Assembly: GCA_958450365.1 (NCBI GenBank)
Contig: CAUEEP010000938.1
Span: 868,001-932,000 of the forward strand
Direction: 5' to 3'
Length of the DNA stretch: 64,000 nucleotides
From: Mesorhabditis belari
Lineage: Eukaryota > Nematoda > Chromadorea > Rhabditida > Rhabditidae
Part shown: piece after piece, positions 51,794 to 64,000 of the stretch
Numbering within the stretch: position 1 is the stretch's first letter
Layout: each line of letters opens with the position of its first letter
The notes under the pieces: model-generated
Databases searched by the model: none
What the model was told of the DNA's origin: nothing
Seen by the model: the letters and a program-made list of their open reading frames with translations, nothing else
Made by a program: the position numbers and the translations under genes

Positions 51794-54700
51794 TTATCGA
51801 TGTCGACCGGCGAGGTACTCAGCCACTGCTTGATAGCAAAACGCGTACTCTTCCTGGAAAAGTTTATGTTAATTTTTTAGAGAAAGTTTATTGATAAATT
51901 TATAGATTAGAAATAAAGATTATAGGATATAAGAGAATAAACAGACTAGAGCTTTTCTAAACTATAAAATATAGCTGATAGTTTGTTGATCGTTTATAGC
52001 TGATGGTTTATAGCTGATTGTTTATAGCTGATTGTTTATAGCTGATCGTTTATAGCTAATCGTTCATAGCTAATCGTTTATAGCTAATCATCCAATAAAC
52101 TCAAACTTATTGAGCACAGACTTCGTATGCAAATCTCTCGAAATCTCAAACAGACCCTTTCAGACTACTGTACGATAACTACTGTACTGTCAAAAGTACG
52201 ATAACTTTTACGCAACATAGCCTTCAAAGATTTCAAAACTCTTAACAAACCATTTTCGTGAAAGTCTCCGGTCGTTGTTGTTGTATTGATCGAATCGTTT
52301 GCAGTACATCGATTCGTTGTTCGGCTTTCAATCGCTCCATCAACAATGAAACCGCACAATAGACTGCAGCCTCAGCAGAACCGTTTCTAAAGTATAAGCA
52401 TTTGTGTTAAATCAATAGTACGGTACTAGTCTATATCTATATTTACAGTCACATCATTCAAGCAAATTTACAAGCAATGACAAAGCAATACAAGCAATCT
52501 ACAGTAAGAGTTTGAGCACTCGTTCTATTAGACTATTCAGAAAGTAGTCTTTTCGTTCTGAACAGCCTAATAAGTAGAGTTAAATTCAAAACTAAATCAA
52601 GTTAAGGTTCAGCAATCAAGTTAAGGTTATTTGATAAGTTCTACCTGCACATGAGTACAATTGGTCCTTGATCAATATGTGATTGTCTCTCCAACACTCG
52701 TCCAATCAACGCCAACAATGTTTCCGATGAATGGGGCACTGGGGAGTTCACCGGCCAGTCCGTAAAACAAAATTGGACAACGGATCGAGAGGTGGATGGA
52801 TCGTTCTGGAATTGAAATTTAGAGGTTGATTTATTGTAAGCTAGCTAGCTTATCGATTGTAAGCTAGCTTATCAAATCTTTATCCTTTTTTGATTTGATA
52901 GGATTTAGATTGAATAAAAAGCCGAATCTCTACTTGATTATCTCACCTTCATCACGTAATCCATCCTTCGTGTGATGAAACAAGATCCTTTCTCTTCCGA
53001 TATCAATCTCACTGTGACTGAGTGCGAGTCGCGAGAGAGGACACGTGATGAATCAACCTTTTCAGGCCAATACTGAAAGTAAAGTTATCGGTTTTGATTT
53101 GATTTTGATTTGATTTTTGATCCTCTCATAGCTTTGATTACCTTTTCTGTCTTTTCAAACAATTCCTCTTGTGAAAGCATGACAATTGTGACGACTTTTT
53201 GTTCGCAAACCATTCTCCACACATCGAATGCCGTTGCTTCACAGAGTGGGTCTTGTGCAAGGATGTATGGATAGAAATAACCCTGAATTCGATACGATTT
53301 ACGGTAGCTTTTCAGTCGCTTTTTCAGTAGAGCTTTAATCTTGTTTTCCTCTTGATCAAAGCGTTTCTAAAACGTGTTCTTTTCTCAACTATCATAATCC
53401 AATCTATCTAATTCAATTCAGAGTTCAGAAAGGACACCAAAAGATACAAAAGTAGATAGATTAGATAAAATAGGTGTAAGATTACGGTAGTTTTTAAAAG
53501 AATACATTTTAGGAAACAATTGCCAGTGTTGAGATCTATCTATATGTTAAAACTCACTCTTACACTGCTCGCGTTGATATAACTGCTGTCAACATATCCA
53601 AGGCATGGTTGCAGACAAACCTAGGTTTAAAAGTATACATTATTCTACAGTCTGCTTACATTATCCTACAATATAATTTACATTAAACTTTACAGCTAGA
53701 TAATTTTCATAAATTACCCGATTCCGATCAAAGGGCACCGCTCGAGGCTGGCGATTTTTCATCAAATTTTTCGTCTCATCCGCGAATTTCGTGCTTGGTC
53801 GAATCTCCAGCTCTTCTTTTAACTTCTAAATATTTTTAAATTATCAATTTCTATATGATATCTGCATAATTATCCGCATAAATTAGATATTCAGCGAACA
53901 AACCTTGAACTCTTCCTCCATTTTTGTGCCAATATTTCGCGTTGGAGTGGCGCTAGAATATTGCAAAATTGAATATTGAATATTGAATATCGAATATTGA
54001 ATATTGAATATTGAATATTGAATATCGAATATCGAATATTCAATATTCAACATCGAATATTCAATATTCAATATTCAATATCGAATATTGAAAAGAATAG
54101 ATTATTCAAGAAAAAAGCCCGATTACTTTACTTTACTTAATAATCGATTTTTCATTCCATTTTTTTTTTATTTACCCATTTTGCAATTTCTCATAGTGTT
54201 CAAGGAAATCGTTGACATCGAGATCCGTTCGACCGAACAAATGCCATTCAGCCAACACTTTATAAATCGATGTGTACTGTTCCTAAAATATATGAAAAAA
54301 TATATAAATTTTCTAATATTTTCCTTGCCCTCTTTCTTAAACTATCGTAAACTTGGCTCTATTTTTTTTCAATTAGTCTACGTTTTTTGTTTGTTTGTGA
54401 TTCATTTAGCCAAAAAGAATATCGAAAGATATAAAAAGTAAAGTAATTGGAGGCCAAGATTTGTTGTTACAAACAGAGGCCAAGATTACGATGGCTTTTT
54501 GAAAATTGATATTTTTTAGAAAACCCCCACCAAATTCTGCACCATATTGTTCCGCTGTTGGCGCATCTGGGAGACGAATTTAAACACGTCCACCTAAAGT
54601 TTCCGTTACCGTAACTTACCGTAAATACTGTAATAGTAGCCCCACCCCCATGATGACGGTGCGGAGCGTTGCGTAGTCTAGCTTTGAACGAGTTTTTCTC

Positions 54701-57700
54701 GACACTGGTTTATGCTACAATGCGCACTTAGGTATCAAAAAATAGCCCTGAATTTCAGCTATTTTTTGATACCATAATGACGGTGCGGAGCGTTGCGTAG
54801 TCTAGCTTTGAACGAGTTTTTCTCGACACTGGTTTATGCTACAATGCGCGTTTAGGTATCAAAAAATAGCCCTGAATTTCAGCTATTTTTTTGATACCTA
54901 AACGCGCGTTGTAGCATAAACCAGTGTCGAGAAAAACTCGTTCAAAGCTAGACTACGCAACGCTCCGCACCATCATTATCTTTCGTATCAAAAAATAGCT
55001 GAAATTCAGGGCTATTTTTGATACCAAAGACGCATTTTTTGAAAGTACGAGCGCTTTGAAAAAAATGAAATACTAAAAAACTTTTGCGACTACGCGACTG
55101 TACGAGGGGAGGGCGGGGGTACTATTACAGTATTTATGGTAAGTAGTTTTTTAAACTATAATATAGCTAAATTACAATATTTTTTGTTCTCTATTCGAAT
55201 ATTTCAAAAATTCACCTGATCCTCTTTCTCGTACATGTCCATCATGGCATCCATCGCGATCAAGGTGCCCGTTCGCCCGACGCCAGCACTGTAAGAAAAA
55301 AAAAATTACATTTGAATTTGGATATAATTTACATATCAAAATAAATATCTACATGATAACGCAGTTCTTTTTCCTATTTTTTTCTATGTTATCTTTTCAA
55401 TTTTATTTTTGATAATATTAATAATAGCAATTGGGATAATGAATTATCCCAATTGCTATTATCAATATTATTACTATTATCAACTTTATGAGCAATTGGG
55501 ATAACGAATTATCCCAATTGCTCATAAAGTTCAAGAAAAAAATTTGTCATTATTAGTCTGAATTAGCAAGAAAGTAAAGTCACCAAACTTTTTTCTTTTC
55601 ATTTCTAAGATAGACAGCTATTTTTCAAGCGATTAAACAATTTCAAGATTAATGTAAAACAGTAAAAGCCGAAAGAAAAACAGCTAATGTCAAAGGACTC
55701 AAAACAAGATTTTTGGAAGTATCAAAAAACACAACAACTCGGAAAAAAATGACTCTTTTCACTTTTAAAAAAGTTAAAAAATTTTATTGACTGTATTTTC
55801 TTGTTAATGAATGAACAATAGTGACAAATTTTTCTTTAACTTTTTATCTAAACAATTACCGTAAATACTGTAATAGTACCCCACCCTCTCCTCGTACAGT
55901 CGCGTAGTCGCAAAACTTTTTTAGTATTTCATTTTTTTCAAAGCGCCCGTACTTTCAAAAAATGCGTCTTTGGTATCAAAAAATAGCTGAAATTCAGGGC
56001 TATTTTTTGATACCTAAATGCGCATTGTAGCATAAACCAGTGTCGAGAAAAACTCTTTCAAAGCTAGACTACGCAACGCTCCGCACCATCATCATGGGGC
56101 TACTATTACAGTATTTACGGTAAGTTACGGTAACGGAAACTTTAGGTGGACGTGTTTAAATTCGTCTCCCAGATGCGCCAACAGCGGAACAATATGGTGC
56201 AGAATTTGGTGGGGGTTTTATTTCATTATAAATGCCGTCATTAATCTTAAAAAAGTTAAAATAGCACAGTAAACTATGTAAAATTGAAAAAGAATTTTCT
56301 TCACTATAATTTTGAATATTGAAAATGTTTTTAAATAATCCACCTGCAATGTATAACAACTGGCGTTTTCCAGAATTCATCCTTTTCACGCAATAGAAGC
56401 AAAAATCTGAATGAAAGATTTATTCATGATTTAAATTTGATTAATGTTTATACAAATTTAAATATCATTTTAGCTATTACAATAGTTCATTTACTTATTC
56501 GAATATCTATTTCTAAAGCTTTTTCTTACCTTAAAAGTCCAATCGATTCGGCGGCTTTGTGATCGTTCCAATTCGTGAAGTGATACTGCGTGATTTTACG
56601 ACCTAAAAAATCTATTCATACTATAACAATTGATAAAGCTTTAGTCTGAGAACTTGATTATTTTTATTATTCAATATTTACCAATCGGTGATGTACTTCC
56701 ATTTGAGATGATTCCATTCGGCAAATTTGCGTACTCCGACCCGTTGCACTCCATCGTGGACATGTCGGCCAAGCTTCTGGAATTGATAAATGAACTAATA
56801 ATAATAATAAAATATAAACTAATAATGCATCATGGAATATGTATATTGTTTTAATTTCAATTTAAATGGAATTTAAAATGTATTTTTGAAAGTTTTCGTG
56901 ATCAGCGCCCTCGATTATTCAAGAAAAAAACAAAATGAAAACCCTGAAAAAGAATCCCCCGAACTATCACCGTATTTTCTCTAATAGTAGTGCACCCTAA
57001 GCTCCTCCTAAATTCCTCGAAATCTCGAGAACTGCTTATCAGAACCTATTGATGTGGGGTCGGAAAATGTAGCTAACGATGAGCTCTTGTGGGGGATTTG
57101 AGTGTTGAGCTTCTGGGAAAAATTGGTAACCGTAAAATAGGCATCAACTCGGCTACAAATCTACCGTAACAAATCGCTTAAAGAAGCTGGTAACTAAAGG
57201 AGAAGCTGATCTCAATGAAGCTAGTCCCTAATACTAGTCCATAAGCTTGCCTAAATTGCTCGAAATCTCGAAAACCGCTTATCAGAACCTATCGATGTGG
57301 GGTCGGAAAATGTAGCTAACGATGAGCTCTTGTGGGGGATTTGAGTGTTGAGCTTCAGCAAAAGCTTGGAAACCGTAAAATAGTCACCAACTCGGCTCGC
57401 CGAGGTGCACTACTATTAGAGAAAATACGGTATTCATAAATTTTCTCAAAATTTCAAACCTTCCATGATTGACAGCGATATTGATTGGAGATAATCGACC
57501 ACTCGTCAACTTTTCTCTAATTTCAAAAGATCGAATCGCATAATCAGCATAGTATTCAGCGGCACCACATGGGACAATGTCGAAACGGGGTAAACTAAAA
57601 CATAAGTACTTTGTGCTCTGGGAGACGTACGGTTTGCTCAGATCTGCATAAACGCACACCTTCTAGCAGACTGTGGCTCAACTGGTGTGCCAGAAAGTGG

Positions 57701-60700
57701 GCGTTTACGAGAGATTTTAGCCAAAAGAAAAAAACTCACTGTAGCGGATCCTCGTCGGGCCAATACTTTGCGCACTGTTGCTTGTGTCTTTCCGTCAGAT
57801 TGGCCACCTAAAATTTGAATTCAAGAATTTAGGATTTAGAAATGCAATTTATCAAATCCAAAATGAGAAACTACACCAACCATTACAATCATCTCCACAT
57901 TTTGCTCCCAGCACATTCGCCAAAAGTCTTCGATCGTATTTTGGAGGGGCCCTTGGGCGGCGATGAATTTCTTTTGCGGATCATACGCCTAAAATTAAGT
58001 TTAATATGGCAAATTAGGCATTCGATTATCGAAATTATCCAACTAACCTTGATAAAATTCGCATTGATATAATCAGAGTACTCGATTCCGTCGATTTTCT
58101 TCAGCTTCACGCGCGTTTCATCAAAAGCCCGAATATCATTGTAACTAAAAAGTTATTGATATTAGAAATGGAATAGAATAGAATATCTAGATAGTTTTTA
58201 ATTATCTAAATATTATCTAGATAAAGCCCATACCGATTTTTATTTGCGTTCTCTTTACGTTGACTGGCCGAGGTATCGAGTTGATAGTTGGGAGTTCGCT
58301 GGAAACAAAACTACTGTAAATATCTCGTAATAAAGTCTATAAGTGACTAGCTTTTTCTATAAAAACCAATATCTTTAATATCTTACACTGTATTCTTCGA
58401 AAAATAGGAAATCCGAATCCTTGTGCCTTGTCCGATACTCTCCCGGGATATCCTCGCCCTTCACCGGCCCATAAACCGACATTTTGAGTTGAATGTGATC
58501 ATTGCCAGATAATTTCTTGTTTCTTCTAAAATTTGATCTATAGCTTTTGAGATTTAGCTTTTTAGTACTTTAAAATATCGTTTAAGAACGGTTTTTCAAA
58601 AAAACTGTTAACTCACATCGTTGTAAAGATGAAAAACGATCCGCCGGCGACGAGAGCGAAAATGAAAAGAACAGTGAAAACGATGAGAAGTGTCGCCCAA
58701 GAGCTTGAGTCTAGACAAGATGTTTTGTTTTGGAAAAGTCAGATGTCTTTAATGTCTTTAATGTCTTGGAAATGTTTCTTAATTGAGCTTTTCTTATCAG
58801 AATAACAGATTGTCACTGCTGGATTCTATTTGCTGGATTCTATTTGGATTAGTCTCCAAAATCGATATTCTTTATCAATTTTACCTTCACCAAGTCCATT
58901 TAGTGCAACGGGTTTGAAATACGAGCTGTACGCGTATGAAGTACTCTTTGTCGACGAAGAGATCACTGGCTGATTGCCCATCATTCGACCCTTTAGACGA
59001 CCACGGGGAGCCACGGTGCTCGGCTCGGGTTTTTGGTTCTGAAACGATGAAAAATTTGCATACTCCTTTATAAATTCTAATGCTAGTTTTAGATTTAGCT
59101 TATTTTACGGTAGCATTACTGTCTAGGGTTTCAGACGTGTCGAAACTCGAGAAAGCCTTTGAAAAGGAACTTAGGCTCGAATATTATCTAATATACTCAT
59201 TGTAAGTACGACAAATGAAGCGAAAACTAATTAGCAACTTGTTTCCAAGCCTTCTAAAACATATTCAGCTAGATAATTAGCAATATTTCCTTAAAATATT
59301 CAATTTTATCGACAAACTTCGGGATTGTCGACGCGAGCGATGAGAAATCCGGTGTAGATTAGTCCCTGTCGAAGAGCGATGTCCTCACTCACGTGTCTCT
59401 CCAAATATCTAAAATTAAGATAATGGTACGATAAATTCTCTAATATACTAATCGTAAGTACATAGCTTAACGTAAGTACATATAAAGATCAGACTAACAA
59501 TAAGCCTTACTTTGTAGCACATGGCGGCACTCCACTACTCGTATTTCCATCGCCCATGATCGCTGTGTCAGGCAGCAATTTGTCATAACTCTCCGCAATG
59601 TAGGCAAGATAACTGAACATCTTTATTTCTAGATATACCGTATTTTTCCTAATAGATGACATAGAGAAATGAGGTAGCGATTTTTAGAAAAAATCCGAAC
59701 AACATCCAAAATCGGTTCAGAGGTTCGCGAGAAAGTGATTTAGTGCGGAAAAAACGACTACGCGACGCTCTTCTGGGCATCTTCATACAAGAAAAATACG
59801 GTATTTAATCTATTACCTCTTTTGCTCACTGTTCACCACTTTCATATTGTTTTTGAAAGCATTTTGACCATTATCGATCGAGATGTCGGCAGGTGGGGGT
59901 AACTTGTCGATGCTAGCGTTGAGAAGCAATGGAACGATTGCCACATAGTAACAGCTAAATAACTAAGATATTTTAGCTACAATATACCTATATACAATAT
60001 CTAAACATAAAATAATATTCTTAACCTATCGAAAAAAGTATAAACTTGATAGCTTGATGGAGTATTTTAAATCTGTTCGATTCAAAAAGCTTTCCTATCC
60101 TTGTTATCGTTGAAAAATTGATTTAAATTTCCAGATACACATTTTAATTATTCTTATATTCAATTTATTCAATAGATTTATCTTTTTCCAAAAAAATCTT
60201 ACGTAATCGGTCCATTCGTTTGATCAGGGGTGCCCGCGTATTTCAACTGGATATTCGTCAAATTCTGCGGTGGTAAACTCTGCGGAGATTCGATCTAGAT
60301 AATTTTATTGATAAAAACGGAATATTTATTTAATAAGATAGATATTTAACATAAAATCCAATCACTTACCCGATCAGGTGAAGAGAATTTCGTGGTGCAT
60401 TGCTCAGCAAAAGTCAACGGTTGACTTTTTCCCGCCGCGTTCGCCGCCCAAACCGTCACCGAGTAGTTTCGATTTGGCTGGAAATTGATGAAAATTTATA
60501 TATCCGTAAATACTGTAATAGTACCCCACCCTCATAATGACGGGGTGGAGTGTTTCGTAGTCTGGCTTTGAACGAGTTTTTCTCGACACTGGTTTATGCT
60601 ACAATGCGCATTTAGGTATCAAAAAATAGCTGAAATTCAGGGCTATTTTTTTGATATCAAAAGACGGAGCATCACGTAGTCTAACTTTAAACGCATTTTT

Positions 60701-63700
60701 CTCGTCATTATTTTATAATGACGGCCGGAGCATCGCGTAGTCTAGCTTTGAACGAGTTTTTCTCGACACTGGTTTATGCTACAATGCTCGCTTAGGTATC
60801 AAAAAATAGCTGAAATTCAGGGCTATTTCTTGATACCAAAGACGCATTCTTTGAAAGTACAGGCGCTTTGAAAAAAATGAAATACTAAAAAACTTTTGCA
60901 ACTACGCGACTGTACGAGGGGAGGGTGGGGTACTATTACAGTATTTACCATATATATAGCAACTATTCACTAGTATATTACAGTATTCTTTATTTACTAG
61001 ATATTATTATACAAATTAAACCGACTTTCAATGGCCCGAAGCGACAAACGAAGTAAGTTGGAGAGGGGAACCCGGATGGATCCACACTCTTTTCCGGACT
61101 CTCGGACTAAATTTTAGAATAAATATATTAATAAATCAATATTAATAAATCTAAATATGATTACGAATCTATTAACTAAATATCTTTATAAATTTACTTG
61201 ATCAAAATTCGAGCATTTTGAGTCAGTTGCCGGTGGGAAATCGTCGCTTGTCACCTCGGATCGAAAGTCGGAAAGCCCGTCCCGGATTTTCCCCTCCATA
61301 CGAACCTAAAAATAGAACTAGAAAATATACTATATGTTATCTAGAAATCTAATCTATTTTAAAGATCTTACATAGTACGCAGTGATCCGTCCATTCGGTT
61401 GCTCAGGCGCTCTCCAATCCACCTCACAATAGTGTCGCCCGTCCTCGTCCTCCACCAGTCGCAAATCTTGAGATCCGGGTGGGGAAGGAGCTAAATGGGA
61501 TGCGTTTCAAATTCAACATTCTTGTAAACTACCTTTCTCAAGAGTTTGAAAGTGTTCGGTCATTCGAATTTGTTCGGGACCGGCATGAACGGTGATGTGA
61601 AGAGTGTAAGCGGTGGCAGGCAACAACTTCTCGATCACCACCGGACTCTTCGCGTTGTTCGTCGTCCAGTTTTGCGTTGTTGCGACTGCATGACTGGTTA
61701 GCCTAAAAGTTCAAATTGTTTCAGTTATTAGATTGGTAGTTGTAGAATGAATAAGTAGTTAAACTGTATTGGTGCATTTATTTGTTTAATGAAAGTACGA
61801 AAAGGAATGAAAAGACTTTCTGAAGAGCTTAATTGATCTAAAAGCTATAAAGCAATAGATATAAGTGCATTAACTGGATAAAGTATGAAACTAATAAAGT
61901 ACTACTGTAGCTAGAGTCTGTAGACTTTGGATAATAAAAACAAAAGAATAAACAGACAAAGGTAAACAAAAAGGTTTGCTATTGATAAAATGTCGTAAGC
62001 TGTTTTCTGAGCTCCGAATCTGTATCAGTATGTTCTTCTGGTTAATCTCTTTTCTAAAAGATACATATTTTAGACAACTACCGTAATCAAACGGTCAGTT
62101 TACATTCAATTAGCTAAGTTTTGTTTCCTTTATGAGGCTATGATTGGTAGGAGAGATCAATGAGAGCTATACTGATTTCTTCGAATTTCCTAGTGTTTTA
62201 AACAGGAAATTTTCCTTACTAAGACATTCAGCTTAAGCTGGTTTAAGCTCAGGCCACATTTTTGTACATTCTTGTAACATTTGTGCCATCAGTATAGAAG
62301 AAGTTGGCTAGGACAGATCTAGAGGGTTAGACGGCTAGTTCAAATCGAGTCAAGAGCCAGCTTAAGCCTTGAGAACAGAGTAAGTTGAGAGCTGAGTTTG
62401 GGTAGGACCAGGACAATATTGGTTTATTGTTTTTCTTTCTTTTCCCCACCTCAAATCAATCCTCAACGAATCATCCTCAGTCTCCCATGTCACATTAGCG
62501 TTTGTCGGCGTTGAAACAACCGCGAAATTCTTCACTTTCTTCGAGGCTAAAAGATTATTTTCGTTTGATTTGTAGATCCACTAGCATGCAATGATCGAAA
62601 TCATATAAAAAGCTAAATGAAGAGGGAACTGAATGAAGAGAATAGGCATGCTTTCTCGCAAAGAAATCACTTGACAACATTTCATCACAATTTCTTTTTT
62701 CAGACCTCCTCTGTGTTTATGTTTTGATGAATTTGATGGGATATGAAGGAGACCGTCTCCCTTTTTCGCGCGTGGGCGATAGAAAAGATTATGAGGAGAA
62801 CGGGCGAGTGATTGACCGACTCCACCCGGCGGTTGATGAACAACCGCCCGCAGGTATGGGGCCGCTAAAGGAAATGGTTTCTATCAAATTTAAATCTATT
62901 GAATTTTTCATTTTCTGGATTATGACGGGATTACGGTTCAACTTACGACTCAACTATGCAAAGAAAACTCTCATTCTCAATCAAATTTCTATTTTATTCC
63001 AATCCAAAATTACACAAAAAGGATTAAACTTTACAATAATCTCTAATTACAAATAAACAAACGCACATTTCACTTCGAATTCCATTGTAAAGTTGACAGG
63101 TGGTAAACGAGGAGAAGAAGTTGCATAGGAAGCAAGGCACATATAAGTGCCCGAATCGGAGAGTTGAACATTGCTGATCTCCAATTTCCAACACGGTGTT
63201 TCCGTCAGAAAGAAGCGATTATTTTCCTCAAGGCCACTTTGCTAAAAGAAAGGATACTGAATTCATTTCGTAAACCTTTCCGGTAGTGTTATGTGCTAAA
63301 GAACGATTAAAGTAGCTTTTACTCACAAAAGCACTCTATTGTTAATCAAATATTAATCTGTATTCTTTAATCTGTAATCTTTAATCTGTAATCTTTAATA
63401 TGTAAGTAAGTTAATCTGTAAGTATGAAATATCACTTTTTTTAATAATATTCTGTTTAAAATTCCCTAAAACAATGGGAAAAATCTATAGGCTGAGAATT
63501 TTAAAGAAGTTAGACTACACGACTGTACGGTGTTCTTTAGAGTATTTATGGTATGCATTTGATCAAACCTGAAACGGATGCGAGGTCGGATCTTTCTGCA
63601 CCGAGCTATTGTGAATGAAGACGACGCCCGAGTGATCGACGACATTCGTCGGATCCATATTGATGCAACAATACATTGTGATATCATTTCCTTTATAAAC

Positions 63701-64000
63701 GGACGCTGATGGATGAATGTAGCCGACCACTTGCAGTTCTCCTAAACACATTGAAGTTTTAGAATTTAAAACCTCTCTCACTTCGATCACATTTCCTTGG
63801 TGGGAGTCGTTGGATAGGGAAATTCTTCGCTGTGGTCACTTCGTCGAACATCGGAGGGCAGAGACACATTTCCTGGAAACAGTTTTGTTGATAGAGCCAG
63901 CTATTTTTGGTTTGATCGTTTAAGAGACTGTTGGGGAATAGTGGATTGAGTGAGTTGCATTGGCAGCAAATCATCAGCTTTAACTTTAACAATGACTATG
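51794..64000 (-). CDS. Receptor-type protein tyrosine phosphatase (CLR-1-like), 5' end outside the window
   Basis: About 27 exons on the minus strand. From the N-terminal side: a Cys-rich stretch ([16 protein letters not shown]) at the edge; an Ig domain ([24 protein letters not shown], 63070-63740); fibronectin III segments ([56 protein letters not shown]); a stalk; a membrane helix ([20 protein letters not shown], near 58640-58710); phosphatase domain D1 ([22 protein letters not shown] split at 55288); and D2 ending [18 protein letters not shown] at 51794. It should be a plasma-membrane phosphatase that opposes receptor tyrosine kinase signalling. D1 keeps the catalytic Cys and Arg, but its WPD loop reads WND. 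D2 has MCRNGSAEA in place of HC(X5)R and must be inactive. The Ig plus FN3 architecture resembles worm CLR-1; LAR-type PTP-3 is less likely. Several introns carry miniature transposons. Confidence 0.88.
53958..54085. repeat. Microsatellite (gaatatt/gaatatc)n
   Basis: About 125 bp of gaatattgaatatc-type repeats in a phosphatase intron. It is near-palindromic (first half gaatattgaatatt, second half ttcaatattcaat), so it can fold on itself. Confidence 0.95.
54617..55141. mobile_element. Miniature element with TACCGTAAATACTGTAATAG termini (copy A)
   Basis: Both ends carry accgtaaatactgtaatagt or its reverse complement, flanked by TA. Internal modules (ctagctttgaacgagttttt, ctcgacactggtttatgcta, ggtatcaaaaaatagc) occur several times in both orientations, so the element is internally duplicated and palindromic. 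It lies in the intron between phosphatase exons 54531-54593 and 55216-55288. Confidence 0.8.
55428..55535. repeat. Paired perfect palindromes
   Basis: caattgggataatgaattatcccaattg-type palindromes appear twice. The second (centred near 55508) has arms of about 24 bp (actttatgagcaattgggat / atcccaattgctcataaagt) with only a short spacer. In a phosphatase intron. Confidence 0.9.
55857..56122. mobile_element. Miniature element with TACCGTAAATACTGTAATAG termini (copy B)
   Basis: 266 bp with the same termini as 54617-55141 and one set of the internal modules, in the intron upstream of the catalytic phosphatase exon. Its right part and the DNA beyond (to 56214) are the inverted counterpart of 54525-54790. 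Confidence 0.8.
56146..56208 (+). pseudogene. Inverted identical copy of a phosphatase exon
   Basis: These 63 bp are identical to the reverse complement of the genuine exon 54531-54593 ([20 protein letters not shown]). The tttag acceptor and gtggggg donor flanks are copied too, but the copy is antisense to the gene. It cannot serve as an exon of the phosphatase and lies inside the intron 55289-56342. Homology ends just after ggtgggggtttt on both sides. Confidence 0.9.
56968..57432. mobile_element. Miniature element with pogo-like termini, internally duplicated (copy 2)
   Basis: The left end ccgtattttctctaatagta and the matching right end gagaaaatacggta enclose two direct copies (about 57000-57120 and 57240-57390) of the interior seen once at 2665-2887, including atgtggggtcggaaaatgta. 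It lies immediately upstream of the 3' splice region of a D1 phosphatase exon. Confidence 0.78.
59636..59804. mobile_element. Short miniature element in a phosphatase intron
   Basis: 169 bp with ends taccgtatttttcc and gaaaaatacggta. It shares cgactacgcgacgctc with the longer families but not their interior. Confidence 0.6.
60501..60952. mobile_element. Miniature element with CCGTAAATACTGTAATAG termini (copy C)
   Basis: A 452-bp element in an FN3-region intron of the phosphatase. Termini and internal modules match copies A and B. The central module is present in tandem (two ctcgacactggtttatgcta segments). Confidence 0.8.

Noticed and set aside
53883..54071. 62-aa frame of alternating Ile/Tyr/Ser/Asn
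   Set aside because: Translation of the gaatatt microsatellite, overlapping a real phosphatase exon edge in another frame.
1..64000. CRISPR arrays, bacterial operons, riboswitches
   Set aside because: The window is eukaryotic with spliced genes; the tandem repeats have no spacer structure.

Overview
The window is from a nematode, most likely a free-living or facultative chromadorean. Exons are short and many introns are only 40-60 bp, nearly always ending TTTTAG or TTTCAG. Several start codons sit right behind such an acceptor with no exon upstream, as at spliced-leader trans-splice sites. The housekeeping genes resemble worm and animal orthologues and the base composition is AT-rich. The species cannot be named from the sequence.

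Layout. 1-11.8 kb: no convincing gene, but tandem repeats, mariner-type and pogo-type miniature transposons and large inverted duplications. 11.9-15.6 kb (-): a complete Cys-loop ligand-gated ion channel in 15 exons (481 aa). 15.9-17.4 kb (-): a complex I NDUFA11-like subunit with a long N-terminal extension. 17.7-20.0 kb (-): chaperonin CCT2. 20.5-22.0 kb (+): MOB3 and a TMEM60-like membrane protein. 22.4-25.0 kb (-): dymeclin. 25.4-30.7 kb (+): PIG-M, short/branched-chain acyl-CoA dehydrogenase and DPH5, spaced like an operon. 31.5-33.1 kb (+): MsrA. 33.3-37.7 kb (-): a secreted phospholipase A2 with a decayed pogo-like transposon in intron 2 and a second set of 5' exons upstream. 38.5-40.3 kb (-): an unidentified gene plus a broken partial copy. 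41.7-44.4 kb (+): a secreted GH5 glucan beta-glucosidase that may have been acquired horizontally. 44.5-51.8 kb: foldback elements, a tRNA-like sequence, a LINE 3' fragment and one or two small secreted-protein candidates. 51.8-64 kb (-): a receptor tyrosine phosphatase (Ig, FN3, TM, active D1, dead D2) running off the right edge.

The gene-rich middle (12-33 kb) is conserved housekeeping. The flanks are shaped by transposons. The most interesting points are: (i) a phosphatase exon present as a 63-bp identical inverted copy in a nearby intron, so that complementary arms flank the catalytic exon; (ii) the phospholipase locus with two phase-compatible 5' exon sets; (iii) the GH5 gene; (iv) a decayed transposase-bearing element sharing its termini with miniature elements kilobases away. 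All gene models come from hand splicing; in-frame joins and intact family motifs are the main support.
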